DNA from: an uncultured Bacteroides sp.
Lineage (GTDB): Bacteria; Bacteroidota; Bacteroidia; Bacteroidales; Bacteroidaceae
Direction of reading: 5' to 3'
Length of the DNA: 64,000 nucleotides
Assembly: GCF_963677715.1 (NCBI RefSeq)
Contig: NZ_OY782495.1
Span: 1,116,001 to 1,180,000 of the forward strand
The number at the start of each line of letters is the position of its first letter. Position 1 is the stretch's first letter. Under the pieces are notes generated by a model. The model ran no database searches. It was not told where the DNA came from and worked only from the letters and a program-made list of their open reading frames with translations. The translations under genes and the position numbers were made by a program. Below are positions 1-9,468 of the stretch, one piece after another.

Positions 1-1556
1 AAAATGAGGCAGTTCCTGCTACTCCTACTTCCACTCCTATTCCCACTCCTACTCCGCCAATTGCAGTCAAGACTGTTAATCAACCCATAAAACCAATAAG
101 GAATTTTTTTAAAGAGGAGGAAAGTCCCGTTTTATTAGATGCGGATTCGGAAGCAGATGATGACTTCATCGCAATAGAGGAACTTCCATCTGAAAAAATG
201 GAATTGCCTACTGAACTACTGGGCAAATTTGAAGCGACCAAAGTAGAAACGGCCGTTCCTCAGGAACAACCGCAATCTAAACAACAACGCATCATCCGCC
301 CCAGAGATAACAGAGAAAACAATAACAACCCACAAAGCCACACCGTACAACGTCCGCCGATACAAAAAGCAACGCAGGGTGAAGCAACTGCCGCTCCCGA
401 ACGTAAAATCATAGAACGTGAAAAGTCATACGAATTTGAAGATATTCTGATCGGAACCGGAGTATTGGAAATTATGCAAGACGGATATGGATTCTTGCGC
501 TCATCCGACTACAACTATCTGTCATCTCCTGATGATATTTATGTATCTCAGTCGCAAATTAAGCTCTTCGGGCTGAAAACAGGCGATGTAGTTGAAGGGG
601 CCATTCGTCCTCCAAAAGAAGGAGAAAAATATTTTCCATTGGTCAAAGTCTCAAAAATAAATGGAAGAGATGCCACTTTTGTACGAGACCGTGTACCTTT
701 TGAACACCTCACTCCACTCTTTCCTGACGAGAAATTCAAACTCTGCAGAGGAGGTTATTCTGATTCACTGTCTGCCCGCGTTGTAGATCTATTTGCTCCT
801 ATAGGCAAAGGACAACGAGGATTAATTGTAGCTCAGCCAAAGACTGGTAAAACAATCTTATTGAAAGATATAGCCAATGCCATAGCAGCCAATCATCCGG
901 AAGTATATATGATTATGTTGCTTATAGATGAACGTCCGGAGGAAGTAACGGATATGGCCCGTAGTGTAAATGCAGAAGTTATTGCTTCTACCTTTGACGA
1001 ACCCGCAGAACGCCACGTAAAAATAGCAGGCATCGTACTGGAAAAGGCGAAAAGAATGGTAGAATGCGGACACGATGTTGTTATCTTTCTCGATTCCATC
1101 ACTCGCTTGGCTCGTGCATACAATACTGTATCTCCTGCTTCGGGCAAAGTCCTTTCGGGAGGTGTAGACGCCAATGCGCTCCACAAACCAAAACGCTTCT
1201 TCGGTGCTGCCCGTAACATTGAAAACGGAGGTTCATTAACCATCTTGGCTACCGCTCTTATCGATACCGGTTCTAAAATGGACGAAGTGATTTTTGAAGA
1301 GTTTAAAGGAACGGGAAACATGGAGCTTCAGCTCGATCGTAACCTTTCTAACAAACGAATATTCCCGGCCGTAAACATTGTAGCCTCAAGCACCCGACGT
1401 GATGATCTGCTTATGGACAAACAAACTTTGGATAGGATGTGGATATTACGCAAATATCTTTCGGATATGAATCCTATTGAAGCAATGAATTTTGTGAAAG
1501 ACCGCTTGGAAAAAACAAAAGATAATGATGAATTTCTGATGAGCATGAACAGCTAA
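1..1556 (+). CDS. rho: Transcription termination factor Rho (5' end outside window)
   Basis: Hexameric RNA-dependent ATPase that terminates transcription in the cytoplasm. The Walker A AQPKTGKT (bases 831-855) and the following LLIDERPEE stretch are Rho hallmarks, and the C-terminal motor and the cold-shock RNA-binding region (GYGFLRS, about bases 486-506) are all present. The ATG at 198 is internal: the same frame stays open to base 1, reading a Pro/Thr-rich run and then an acidic run. The gene therefore starts upstream of the window. Asn-, Gln- and Arg-rich sequence lies between about 260 and 420. A long low-complexity N-terminal insertion is typical of Bacteroides Rho and has been linked to phase separation in B. 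thetaiotaomicron. The true start is unknown. Confidence 0.97.
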   Translation, partial: NEAVPATPTSTPIPTPTPPIAVKTVNQPIKPIRNFFKEEESPVLLDADSEADDDFIAIEELPSEKMELPTELLGKFEATKVETAVPQEQPQSKQQRIIRPRDNRENNNNPQSHTVQRPPIQKATQGEATAAPERKIIEREKSYEFEDILIGTGVLEIMQDGYGFLRSSDYNYLSSPDDIYVSQSQIKLFGLKTGDVVEGAIRPPKEGEKYFPLVKVSKINGRDATFVRDRVPFEHLTPLFPDEKFKLCRGGYSDSLSARVVDLFAPIGKGQRGLIVAQPKTGKTILLKDIANAIAANHPEVYMIMLLIDERPEEVTDMARSVNAEVIASTFDEPAERHVKIAGIVLEKAKRMVECGHDVVIFLDSITRLARAYNTVSPASGKVLSGGVDANALHKPKRFFGAARNIENGGSLTILATALIDTGSKMDEVIFEEFKGTGNMELQLDRNLSNKRIFPAVNIVASSTRRDDLLMDKQTLDRMWILRKYLSDMNPIEAMNFVKDRLEKTKDNDEFLMSMNS

Positions 1557-1575
1557 TCAAAAGAACATAAAACTT

Positions 1576-1614
1576 AAAAGAGCGGAGATGAATTATAGTC
1601 TTCGCTCTTTTTTT
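1576..1614 (+). terminator. Intrinsic terminator after rho
   Basis: AAAAGAGCG (1576-1584) pairs with CGCTCTTTT (1603-1611). Inner AGA/TCT pairs extend the stem, and a T-run follows directly. It lies 20 bp after the rho stop codon. Confidence 0.8.
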
Positions 1615-1629
1615 ATCTGAATAAAAATG

Positions 1630-1637
1630 TATCTTTG
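1630..1637 (+). promoter_or_regulatory. Bacteroides -7 box before the MATE gene
   Basis: TATCTTTG matches the Bacteroides -7 consensus TAnnTTTG. A T-run lies about 19 bp upstream where TTTG would be expected. It sits 29 bp before the ATG at 1666 and just after the rho terminator, so the MATE gene probably has its own transcript. Confidence 0.5.
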
Positions 1638-1665
1638 ATACAGTTAACTTAAGTGCTTTTTATTT

Positions 1666-2988
1666 ATGTATACAAACAAACAGATCTGGCACGTAAGCTT
1701 CCCGATCTTATTAAGTCTTCTTGCGCAGAATATTATCAACGTCACCGATACGGCTTTTCTCGGACGAGTCAGCGAAGTAGCACTCGGTGCATCTGCCATG
1801 GGAGGGTTATTCTATATCTGTATTTTCACTGTCGCTTTTGGTTTCAGTACGGGCTCTCAAATAGTTATTGCCCGACGCAACGGAGAGAAAAAATATGCCG
1901 AAGTAGGGCCGGTCATGATTCAGGGCGCTATGTTTCTTCTTATCATGGCATCATTGCTTTTTGCTTTTAGTCGCCTGTTCGGAGGAAACATTATGCACTT
2001 ATTGGTGTCGTCCGAAACAATATTTAATGCCACAATGGAGTATATCCATTGGCGGGTTTTCGGTTTCTTTTTTGCCTTTATCAATGTTATGTTCCGTGCC
2101 TTTTATATCGGAACAACACGTACAAAAGTACTGATAATCAACGCCATCGTTATGGCAATAACCAATGTGATACTCGACTATATACTTATATTCGGCAAAT
2201 TCGGCTTCCCTGAACTCGGAATAAAAGGTGCCGCTATTGCCTCCGTTATCGCCGAAGCTTCTTCTATCGTCTTTTTTCTTATCTACACATATATAACTGT
2301 TGATTTGAAAAAATACGGATTGAATCGCTTCCGTTCTTTCAACTCTGCACTGCTCATGCGAATCCTGAATATTTCAAGCTTCACCATGCTCCAGTATTTT
2401 TTATCCATGGCTACATGGTTTGCATTTTTTGCTGCAGTAGAGCGAATAGGACAGCGAGAGCTTGCCATAGCAAATATTGTACGAAGCATTTATATAGTTA
2501 TGATGGTTTCTGTTAGTTCACTCTCTACAGCAGCCAACAGCCTGGTTAGTAATACCATTGGCTCCGGAGACATCAACCACGTTATTCCTTTAATAAAGAA
2601 AATAGCCCGATTCTCTTTTTTAATTATGATGATATTGGTTATAGTAGTAGTAGTTTTCCCGAAAGCAATTCTTTCAATCTACACCAATGAAGCAGCTTTA
2701 ATTGCAGAATCGGTACCTTCTGTATATGTTATAAGCGGAGCGATGCTCATTGCCTCTGTTTCAAACATCCTATTCAGTGGCATCTCCGGAACAGGAAACA
2801 CCCGCTCTGCGCTAATGCTCGAAACCATCACTTTGACTATTTATATGCTATATGTCTTTATCGTCGGAGTTTGGCTACATGCCCCGGTCGAAATTTGCTT
2901 TACTACAGAGGTTTTATACTATAGCTTGGTGCTATTAGCAAGCTATTTTTACTTCAAGAAAGCAAAATGGCAGAATAAAAAGATATAA
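1666..2988 (+). CDS. MATE family efflux transporter
   Basis: Inner-membrane multidrug/toxin exporter driven by Na+ or H+. The 440 residues form about 12 hydrophobic segments in two similar halves, the size and layout of the MATE family. The N-terminus (ISFPILLSLLAQ-like, then NVTDTAFLGR near residues 25-36) is the conserved first-helix signature of NorM/DinF-type proteins. It is monocistronic, between the rho terminator and ffh. The substrate cannot be deduced. The start follows a -7 box at 1630. A shorter open frame beginning at 1653 is a shadow. Confidence 0.9.
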   Translation: MYTNKQIWHVSFPILLSLLAQNIINVTDTAFLGRVSEVALGASAMGGLFYICIFTVAFGFSTGSQIVIARRNGEKKYAEVGPVMIQGAMFLLIMASLLFAFSRLFGGNIMHLLVSSETIFNATMEYIHWRVFGFFFAFINVMFRAFYIGTTRTKVLIINAIVMAITNVILDYILIFGKFGFPELGIKGAAIASVIAEASSIVFFLIYTYITVDLKKYGLNRFRSFNSALLMRILNISSFTMLQYFLSMATWFAFFAAVERIGQRELAIANIVRSIYIVMMVSVSSLSTAANSLVSNTIGSGDINHVIPLIKKIARFSFLIMMILVIVVVVFPKAILSIYTNEAALIAESVPSVYVISGAMLIASVSNILFSGISGTGNTRSALMLETITLTIYMLYVFIVGVWLHAPVEICFTTEVLYYSLVLLASYFYFKKAKWQNKKI

Positions 2989-3004
2989 ATAAATGGGATT
3001 TTCG

Positions 3005-3012
3005 TACATTTG
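3005..3012 (+). promoter_or_regulatory. -7 box before ffh
   Basis: TACATTTG fits TAnnTTTG and lies about 50 bp before the ffh ATG. No clear TTTG is seen 19-21 bp upstream. Confidence 0.4.
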
Positions 3013-3063
3013 CACCTTTAAGAATATTGAAAAATAAGATAACCTGTAATTTGTGATTGATAT

Positions 3064-4389
3064 ATGTTCGATAATTTAAGCGAAAGACTCGAAAGGTCAT
3101 TTAAAATTCTCAAAGGTGAAGGCAAAATCACCGAAATCAACGTAGCTGAAACGCTGAAAGATGTACGTAAGGCTTTGCTTGATGCCGATGTGAACTATAA
3201 AGTGGCTAAAAACTTCACTGATACGGTAAAAGAAAAAGCACTGGGACAAAATGTACTTACCGCCGTAAAGCCCAGCCAGTTGATGGTGAAAATCGTGCAC
3301 GACGAGCTTACGCAATTGATGGGAGGCGAGACAGTAGAAATAAACATAAAAGGACAACCTGCCGTTATCTTGATGTCCGGATTACAAGGCTCAGGTAAAA
3401 CAACATTTTCGGGCAAGCTGGCTCAAATGTTAAAAACCAAAAAAGGCAAGAGTCCTCTGCTTGTTGCCTGCGATGTGTATCGTCCGGCAGCTATCGAGCA
3501 ATTGCGTGTTTTGGCCGAACAAATCGGCGTACCAATATATTCAGAGATCGACAGCAAAGACCCTGTGTCTATCGCCCAAAATGCAATTAAAGAAGCCAAA
3601 GCAAAAGGATACGATTTGGTCATTATCGATACAGCCGGTCGTTTAGCTGTGGATGAGCTAATGATGAACGAAATCGCAGCAATCAAAACAGCCATCAATC
3701 CAAACGAAATTCTCTTTGTCGTTGATTCTATGACAGGGCAAGATGCTGTGAATACAGCTAAAGAATTTAACGAACGCTTGAACTTTGACGGAGTGGTACT
3801 CACCAAACTTGATGGTGACACACGCGGTGGTGCTGCGTTATCCATACGATCGGTTGTTAACAAACCTATCAAATTTGTAGGAACGGGCGAAAAGCTTGAT
3901 GCTATTGATCAGTTCCACCCCGCACGTATGTCAGACCGTATCCTCGGTATGGGTGATATTGTTTCACTTGTTGAGCGTGCACAAGAGCAATATGATGAAG
4001 AAGAAGCTAAACGTATACAAAGAAAAATAGCCAAAAATCAATTTGACTTTAACGACTTTCTAAGTCAGATTGCTCAAATAAAGAAAATGGGTAATTTGAA
4101 AGACCTCGCATCAATGATTCCGGGCGTTAGTAAAGCGATTAAGGATGTCGATCTTAACGATGACGCTTTTAAAAGCATTGAAGCTATTATTTATTCAATG
4201 ACTCCCAAAGAACGTTCTAACCCGGCGCTTTTAAACGGACCGCGACGCACACGCATAGCAAAAGGAAGCGGCACAACTATCCAAGAAGTAAATCGCCTGC
4301 TAAAACAATTCGACGAAACTCGTAAGATGATGAAAATGGTGTCCGGCGCTAATAAAATGGGCAAAATGATGCCGAAAATGAAACGATAA
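3064..4389 (+). CDS. ffh: Signal recognition particle protein Ffh
   Basis: GTPase of the signal recognition particle. It binds 4.5S RNA and nascent signal sequences and docks with FtsY at the membrane. The order is: an N-domain helical bundle (about 1-95); a G domain with GLQGSGKTT at 106-114, an RPAAIEQL stretch, DTAGR and TKLDGDTRGG; and a methionine-rich M domain ending in a Met/Lys tail (KMGKMMPKMKR). The 441 residues are the normal length. No 4.5S RNA gene was recognised nearby. folD follows after 47 bp. Confidence 0.97.
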   Translation: MFDNLSERLERSFKILKGEGKITEINVAETLKDVRKALLDADVNYKVAKNFTDTVKEKALGQNVLTAVKPSQLMVKIVHDELTQLMGGETVEINIKGQPAVILMSGLQGSGKTTFSGKLAQMLKTKKGKSPLLVACDVYRPAAIEQLRVLAEQIGVPIYSEIDSKDPVSIAQNAIKEAKAKGYDLVIIDTAGRLAVDELMMNEIAAIKTAINPNEILFVVDSMTGQDAVNTAKEFNERLNFDGVVLTKLDGDTRGGAALSIRSVVNKPIKFVGTGEKLDAIDQFHPARMSDRILGMGDIVSLVERAQEQYDEEEAKRIQRKIAKNQFDFNDFLSQIAQIKKMGNLKDLASMIPGVSKAIKDVDLNDDAFKSIEAIIYSMTPKERSNPALLNGPRRTRIAKGSGTTIQEVNRLLKQFDETRKMMKMVSGANKMGKMMPKMKR

Positions 4390-4436
4390 CCAAATTTATC
4401 CGATCTATTTTTATAATGCAAAATAATTAAAGCCAT

Positions 4437-5327
4437 ATGCCAGATTACAAATTAATTGACGGAAAAGCTATTTCCGAACAAGTAAAGCAAGAAATTGCTG
4501 CTGAAGTGGCGGAAATTGCAAGCAAAGGAGGTAAACAACCTCACTTGGCAGCTATCCTTGTAGGACACGATGGCGGCAGTGAAACGTATGTAGCCGCCAA
4601 AGTAAAAGCTTGCGAAACATGTGGTTTCAAATCTTCTCTTATACGCTACGAAAATGATGTTACAGAAGAAGAATTGCTGACAAAAGTACGCGAGTTGAAT
4701 GAGGATGAGGATGTAGACGGATTTATTGTTCAGTTGCCACTCCCTAAGCATATCTCCGAACAAAAGGTAATAGAAACCATCGACTTTCGTAAAGATGTAG
4801 ACGGATTCCACCCCATAAATGTGGGGCGCATGTCCATCGGGCTGCCTTGCTATGTTTCAGCAACGCCCAACGGCATTCTGGAGCTATTAAAACGTTATAA
4901 GATAGAAACATCGGGCAAAAAATGCGTTGTATTGGGACGCAGCAACATCGTTGGCAAGCCCATGGCTGCCCTAATGATGCAAAAAGCATATCCCGGTGAT
5001 GCTACAGTAACTGTTTGCCACAGCCACTCACGCGATTTGGTGAAAGAGTGCCGGGAAGCCGACATAATCATTGCCGCTTTGGGACAGCCTAATTTTGTTA
5101 CCGCCGAAATGGTGAAAGAAGGTGCTGTGGTAATAGACGTGGGAACTACCCGGCTTCCGTCCGACAAAACTAAATCGGGATTTAAGCTAACCGGTGACGT
5201 GAAGTTTGACGAAGTGGCACCCAAATGTTCATTCATTACTCCCGTGCCGGGTGGCGTAGGACCAATGACTATCGTTTCACTAATGAGGAACACTTTACTT
5301 GCCGGTAAAAAAGCAATTTATAAATGA
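4437..5327 (+). CDS. folD: Bifunctional methylenetetrahydrofolate dehydrogenase/cyclohydrolase
   Basis: Cytoplasmic enzyme that interconverts 5,10-methylene-THF and 10-formyl-THF, supplying one-carbon units for purines and fMet. The 296 residues are full length. YVAAK (Tyr51, Lys55) carries the catalytic lysine. VQLPLP, the dinucleotide-binding [11 protein letters not shown] and the C-terminal [11 protein letters not shown] are family signatures. It lies 47 bp after ffh, possibly co-transcribed, and is closed by a strong terminator. Confidence 0.97.
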   Translation: MPDYKLIDGKAISEQVKQEIAAEVAEIASKGGKQPHLAAILVGHDGGSETYVAAKVKACETCGFKSSLIRYENDVTEEELLTKVRELNEDEDVDGFIVQLPLPKHISEQKVIETIDFRKDVDGFHPINVGRMSIGLPCYVSATPNGILELLKRYKIETSGKKCVVLGRSNIVGKPMAALMMQKAYPGDATVTVCHSHSRDLVKECREADIIIAALGQPNFVTAEMVKEGAVVIDVGTTRLPSDKTKSGFKLTGDVKFDEVAPKCSFITPVPGGVGPMTIVSLMRNTLLAGKKAIYK

Positions 5328-5336
5328 TATACTGAG

Positions 5337-5396
5337 TGAGCGATAGACAATGTCGAATTTAAAATTACCGACAGCAAGATATCGCTCATTTTTTTG
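5337..5396 (+). terminator. Intrinsic terminator after folD
   Basis: TGAGCGATA (5337-5345) pairs with TATCGCTCA (5380-5388). A second inner stem, TGTCG/CGACA (5351-5355/5369-5373), lies inside it. A T-run follows at 5389-5395. Confidence 0.8.
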
Positions 5397-5440
5397 ATTT
5401 CTGTTCTCACCCAGCCTAGGCTATAATACTTAACCTCAAC

Positions 5441-6565
5441 ATGAGAACTATTTTCTTCCCTCTTTCCATTCTTCTGCTTTCATGTTTCTTCGGCCCGGTA
5501 CTCCAGGAAAAAGAAACGATCAGAACAGATTCGGACAGCATCGTTTCTTCCAAAATCACCTTATTATTTGTCGGAGATTTAATGCAACATCAGGGACAAA
5601 TAGAGGCTGCCCGCACCGCTTCGGGATATGATTATTCGGAATGTTTCAAGCTGGTAAAGGAGGAAATAAGCAAGGCAGATGTGGCTATCGGTAATTTGGA
5701 AGTTACTTTAGGGGGCGAACCCTACAGCGGTTATCCACAATTCAGCGCACCCGACGAATATCTTTCAGCCATTAAAGAAGCTGGCTTTGACGTTCTTCTA
5801 ACAGCTAACAATCATTGCCTTGACCGTAGAAAAACAGGATTGGAACGCACTATTTTAATGCTCGATTCTTTGCACATTCCCCATGTCGGAACATATGTTG
5901 ACCAGAAAAGCAGAAATACACATTATCCTTTACTGCTAGAAATAAAAGGATTCCGGATTGTTTTATTAAACTATACTTTTGGAACAAACGGCATCCATGT
6001 AAGCTCTCCAAACACAGTGAACTATATCGATAAAAGCATAATGAGCAGCGACATAAAAGCAGCCCGGTCTCTCATGCCGGATGCCATTATCGCCTGCATG
6101 CACTGGGGCGAGGAATATAAGCAGCTCCCTAACAAAGAACAAACATCTCTGGCCAACTGGTTATTGGAACAGGGCGTTACTCATATCATAGGTTCGCACC
6201 CACACGTTGTTCAACCCATAGAAATACGAACGGATAGTGTAAGCGGCAACAAACATGCAATTGTCTACTCACTCGGCAATTTCATTTCAAACATGTCTGC
6301 CCCCAATACCGATGGCGGTTTGATCTTTAAACTCGAATTGACGAAAGACAGCGTTACTACTTATGCGAGTAATTACAGCTATGATTTGGTGTGGACTGCC
6401 CGCCCTGTTCTTACGCAAAAAAAGAATCACATACTCATATTTGTTAATGATTCAATCAACTGGTTACCGCCTGCTGCACGTAATCGCCTGAATATCTTCG
6501 CGAAGAGTGCTCGTTCTCTTTTCAACCGATACAATCAAGGCATAAACGAGTACTTTCCTGAGTAA
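5441..6565 (+). CDS. CapA/PgsA-family metallophosphatase-like lipoprotein
   Basis: The 374 residues belong to the CapA (poly-gamma-glutamate capsule) family of calcineurin-like metallophosphoesterase folds. Visible motifs are LFVGDLMQH near residue 46, AIGNLEVTL, LLTANNHCLD (the family NHxxD/N motif), ACMHWGEEY, IIGSHPHVVQP and VYSLGNF. Residues 1-15 form a lipoprotein signal ending LLLSC, so Cys15 is probably lipidated and the protein faces the periplasm or surface. No other capsule genes are nearby, so CapA names the fold and not a proven role. It is monocistronic, before tRNA-His. Confidence 0.85.
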   Translation: MRTIFFPLSILLLSCFFGPVLQEKETIRTDSDSIVSSKITLLFVGDLMQHQGQIEAARTASGYDYSECFKLVKEEISKADVAIGNLEVTLGGEPYSGYPQFSAPDEYLSAIKEAGFDVLLTANNHCLDRRKTGLERTILMLDSLHIPHVGTYVDQKSRNTHYPLLLEIKGFRIVLLNYTFGTNGIHVSSPNTVNYIDKSIMSSDIKAARSLMPDAIIACMHWGEEYKQLPNKEQTSLANWLLEQGVTHIIGSHPHVVQPIEIRTDSVSGNKHAIVYSLGNFISNMSAPNTDGGLIFKLELTKDSVTTYASNYSYDLVWTARPVLTQKKNHILIFVNDSINWLPPAARNRLNIFAKSARSLFNRYNQGINEYFPE

Positions 6566-6582
6566 ATTTATAAAGGATAATA

Positions 6583-6613
6583 TTTGCAGAATAAAAGATA
6601 ATATCTATCTTTG
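6583..6613 (+). promoter_or_regulatory. Promoter of tRNA-His
   Basis: TTTG at 6583-6586, a 19-bp spacer, then TATCTTTG at 6606-6613. This is a full match to the Bacteroides TTTG-N19-TAnnTTTG promoter, 25 bp before the tRNA. Confidence 0.7.
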
Positions 6614-6637
6614 CACCGCATTAGAGAAATGCAATAT

Positions 6638-6715
6638 GGTGGACGTAGCTCAGCTGGTTAGAGTGTTGGATTGTGGTTCCGAAGGTCGCGGGTTCGAGCC
6701 CCGTCTTCCACCCCA
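6638..6715 (+). tRNA. tRNA-His (anticodon GTG)
   Basis: A full cloverleaf can be drawn. The anticodon loop TTGTGGT puts GTG at 6673-6675, and the T arm is GCGGG-TTCGAGC-CCCGT. The extra 5' G typical of tRNA-His (G-1, base 6638) faces C73 (6712), and CCA is encoded (6713-6715). The acceptor stem has one apparent C-U mismatch (6644 against 6706). Confidence 0.95.
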
Positions 6716-6716
6716 T

Positions 6717-6749
6717 AAAAAAGCTTCAGATAAAATCTGAAGCTTTTTT
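6717..6749. terminator. Bidirectional terminator, tRNA-His / dnaX
   Basis: A perfect 15-bp inverted repeat (6717-6731 and 6735-6749) with a 3-nt loop. The arms begin with six A and end with six T, so it works on both strands. It ends the tRNA transcript (+) and lies 5 bp beyond the dnaX stop codon (-). Confidence 0.9.
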
Positions 6750-6754
6750 GGTAA

Positions 6755-8551
6755 TTAATAAAATTCCAAACCAAATTCTTCCTTTAGCGTCATCAGTGCG
6801 CTGTTTTTCTGAACCATCATTTGGAACTTTTCAACCTTTCCAAATGCACGAATATTCTCATTCGCTTCGCTGATGCGCACAGAAATAGTTATCTGCGTAT
6901 TTTTAAGTTGCTTTCTTAAATAAGACTGAATATCCGGCATAATAGCTACAAAATCTTTGGCCGGATACTCATTATCCACTACTATTTCATAAACCGTATC
7001 GTCTGTTTTAGCTACCTTTATATTTTGCATGCGCATAGCAATAGCTTTTTGTTCCAGCGGAAGCTGCCCGGCATACTCTCGCCAAAAATAATTCAGCTCG
7101 CTTTCAGTAAAAGAATGATTTTCTTCAGCCACAGACTGCGCATCCGACCGTTGTAAAACCGACGCTAATGCTTTTTCTTCATCTTCGTTCTTAAATTTCT
7201 TTATAGAAATGCCCATGCTGGAACCTTTCATCAAAGGTACTTTTTTTTCTTCCACGACTTTACTCAAAAGAGCCGCAGCAGGCGAAGACGCAGCTTTAGC
7301 AGAAACTTGATTTTGAATAATATCAGGTTTCTCAACCTGACGAGATACATTTGTTACATTGGCCGCCTGAGGTTGCGGTTGTTGAGCCACTGCTGGTGAA
7401 TTAAAGACTGGTTTTATAGTTTGTTTAGGGCTACGCCCATGAGCTTCATCATCATCTTCAACTGTAAGCTGAGTCACCTGAATCAGAGTTAATTCTACTA
7501 ATAATCGTTTGTTCTTACTAATCCGATAGTTCATATCGCAATCGTTACAAAGCTTCATAGCACGATACAAAAAAGGCAAAGTGCATTTCTGAGCCTGCTC
7601 CTGATAGCGTTGACGAATGCTTGCACCTACTTCGAGCAGTGCAAGAGTTGACGCATCTTTGCTTACCAGCAAATCACGAAAATGAGACGACAATCCTGTA
7701 ATAAAATGATTGCCGTCAAATCCTTTATTCAATATATCATTAAGCAACAACAAAGCATCCGTTACTTTATTTTCAAGAAAACATTCGGTGAGTTTAAAGT
7801 AATATTCATAATCTAGCACATTGAGATTTTCAATCACACTCTGATACGTAATATTTCCACCGGTGAAACTCACCACCTGATCAAAAATAGAAAGAGCGTC
7901 GCGCATTCCTCCGTCCGATTTTAATGCAATGACATTCAAAGCTTCCTGTTCAACTGTAATTCCTTCTTTCGAAGCGACGTAATTCAAATGATTCACCGTG
8001 TCTTCTACCGTAATGCGATTAAAATCATAGATCTGACAACGAGACAGAATAGTGGGCAAAATCTTATGTTTCTCTGTAGTAGCCAGAATAAAGATGGCAT
8101 GATGCGGAGGTTCCTCCAGCGTTTTAAGGAAAGCGTTAAATGCCGAAGTAGATAACATGTGCACCTCATCTATAATATAGACTTTGTATTTGCCAATCTG
8201 AGGAGGTATGCGCACTTGCTCCACCAATTGGCGAATATCATCCACTGAATTATTGGACGCAGCGTCAAGTTCATGAATATTATACGACCGCTGTTCATTA
8301 AAAGCTACACATGATTCACATTCATCGCAAGCTTCTCCATCAGCCGACAAATGCATACAATTAATTGTTTTAGCAAAAATACGCGCACAGGTTGTTTTTC
8401 CTACTCCGCGAGGACCACAAAACAAATAAGCATGAGCCAATTTTTGAGTAGCAATGGCATTTTTAAGTGTAGTAGTCAGTGCCCCTTGCCCCACTACCGA
8501 TTCGAACGTAGACGGGCGATATTTACGGGCCGATACGATATAGTTCTCCAT
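6755..8551 (-). CDS. dnaX: DNA polymerase III subunit gamma/tau
   Basis: Clamp-loader ATPase subunit that loads the beta sliding clamp and organises the replisome. The AAA+ core shows Walker A GPRGVGKT (46-53), a zinc-binding set Cys65/Cys75/Cys78/Cys81, Walker B IIDEVH (126-131) and the SRC sensor (170-172). After about residue 370 comes a polar, Gln/Ala-rich linker and then a C-terminal domain of the tau type. The 598 residues match Bacteroides homologues. No obvious slippery A-run for a gamma frameshift product was identified. It has a -7 box upstream and shares its terminator with tRNA-His. Confidence 0.95.
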   Translation of the reverse strand: MENYIVSARKYRPSTFESVVGQGALTTTLKNAIATQKLAHAYLFCGPRGVGKTTCARIFAKTINCMHLSADGEACDECESCVAFNEQRSYNIHELDAASNNSVDDIRQLVEQVRIPPQIGKYKVYIIDEVHMLSTSAFNAFLKTLEEPPHHAIFILATTEKHKILPTILSRCQIYDFNRITVEDTVNHLNYVASKEGITVEQEALNVIALKSDGGMRDALSIFDQVVSFTGGNITYQSVIENLNVLDYEYYFKLTECFLENKVTDALLLLNDILNKGFDGNHFITGLSSHFRDLLVSKDASTLALLEVGASIRQRYQEQAQKCTLPFLYRAMKLCNDCDMNYRISKNKRLLVELTLIQVTQLTVEDDDEAHGRSPKQTIKPVFNSPAVAQQPQPQAANVTNVSRQVEKPDIIQNQVSAKAASSPAAALLSKVVEEKKVPLMKGSSMGISIKKFKNEDEEKALASVLQRSDAQSVAEENHSFTESELNYFWREYAGQLPLEQKAIAMRMQNIKVAKTDDTVYEIVVDNEYPAKDFVAIMPDIQSYLRKQLKNTQITISVRISEANENIRAFGKVEKFQMMVQKNSALMTLKEEFGLEFY

Positions 8552-8581
8552 AATCAGGATTTCTCTGTTTTTCTATTTCTG

Positions 8582-8589
8582 CAAATGTA
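8582..8589 (-). promoter_or_regulatory. -7 box of dnaX
   Basis: On the minus strand this reads TACATTTG (TAnnTTTG). A TTTG on the same strand lies 22 bp further upstream (8612-8615). The ATG of dnaX is 31 bp downstream. Confidence 0.5.
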
Positions 8590-8632
8590 CACAAAAAAAA
8601 GTCTTATGAGACAAATTTCAAGTTAGAAGTTT

Positions 8633-8640
8633 TATCTTTG
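8633..8640 (+). promoter_or_regulatory. -7 box of the DivIC-like gene
   Basis: TATCTTTG fits TAnnTTTG, 38 bp before the ATG at 8678, and is divergent from the dnaX promoter. Confidence 0.45.
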
Positions 8641-8677
8641 CACAATCAATAGTGTATCTCACTCTTAACTAAAAACC

Positions 8678-8980
8678 ATGGGTAAATTATTATCGATCTG
8701 GAATTTTATAAGGAGACATAAATACCTCATTACCACATTGACATTTGCCATTATTATCGGCTTTCTTGATGAAAACAGTATAATGCATCGCGTAGCTTAT
8801 GCTCGTGAAATAAGCCATCTGCAAGAAGAGATACAGAAATACCGCAATGAATATAATGAGAGTACGAAACGTTTAAATGAACTCACTACTAATCCCGAAG
8901 CTATCGAACAGATTGCCCGTGAAAAGTACCTGATGAAGAAACCAGACGAGGATATTTACGTATTTGAAGAAGACAAATAA
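8678..8980 (+). CDS. Septum formation initiator family protein (DivIC/FtsB-like)
   Basis: Small bitopic cell-division protein, expected to bridge FtsL and FtsQ/DivIB at the septum. The 100 residues have a short cytoplasmic N-terminus, one membrane segment (about 17-33), a coiled coil (about 43-70, HLQEEIQKYRNEYNES) and the conserved tail PEAIEQIAREKYLMKKPDE, which is the DivIC/FtsB signature. The next gene starts 3 bp after its stop codon, so the two are probably co-translated. Confidence 0.88.
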   Translation: MGKLLSIWNFIRRHKYLITTLTFAIIIGFLDENSIMHRVAYAREISHLQEEIQKYRNEYNESTKRLNELTTNPEAIEQIAREKYLMKKPDEDIYVFEEDK

Positions 8981-8982
8981 AA

Positions 8983-9345
8983 ATGAAGAAACTAATTCCC
9001 GCATTATTCGGAGCAGGAGCCTTTATGGTCCTTGCAGGAGCTGTATTATTTATCACCAAATGGCCACCGGCCCCTTATATCTATACTATAGGCGCAGGAT
9101 TTGTTGCGTTGGCACAAATAAACACTCCGTATAAAGGAACCAATAAGAATATCAAACGGCTCAGACGCCAACAAATATTTGGCGCTTTAATACTGATTAT
9201 GACGGGAGCCTTCATGTTTACCACTCATGGTAATGAATGGATTGCCGGTCTCAGCATTGCAGCCGTTTTAGAACTCTACACTGCTTTTCGTATTCCTCAG
9301 GAAGAAGAAAAAGAGAAAAAGAAAACCAATCGACAAACGACATAA
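8983..9345 (+). CDS. Small hypothetical membrane protein downstream of divIC
   Basis: The 120 residues form about four hydrophobic segments (roughly 5-24, 31-47, 66-82 and 88-103) and a Lys/Glu-rich cytoplasmic-looking tail (QEEEKEKKKTNRQ). I do not recognise a named domain. It lies 2 nt after the DivIC-like gene and before a strong terminator, so the two form an operon. A link to the cell envelope or division is only positional. Confidence 0.75.
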   Translation: MKKLIPALFGAGAFMVLAGAVLFITKWPPAPYIYTIGAGFVALAQINTPYKGTNKNIKRLRRQQIFGALILIMTGAFMFTTHGNEWIAGLSIAAVLELYTAFRIPQEEEKEKKKTNRQTT

Positions 9346-9401
9346 ACCACAAACAGATTTTCCTCTGCCACAGAATACAAATTCTCGGATTTGGGGAAAA
9401 T

Positions 9402-9448
9402 AAAAAGCAGCAAAACACTCTCCTGAAAAGAGTATTTTGCTGCTTTTT
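9402..9448. terminator. Bidirectional terminator
   Basis: A long inverted repeat: 9402-9421 pairs with 9429-9448 (AAAAAGCAGC... with ...GCTGCTTTTT), with one mismatch and a 7-nt loop. It separates the (+) pair at 8678-9345 from the (-) gene ending at 9469. Confidence 0.85.
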
Positions 9449-9468
9449 ATTTTCTGTTAATTGCTTTT

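Noticed and set aside
3064-4389. Search for a 4.5S RNA gene near ffh
   Set aside because: No GGAA-capped hairpin of the right kind was found in the flanking gaps.
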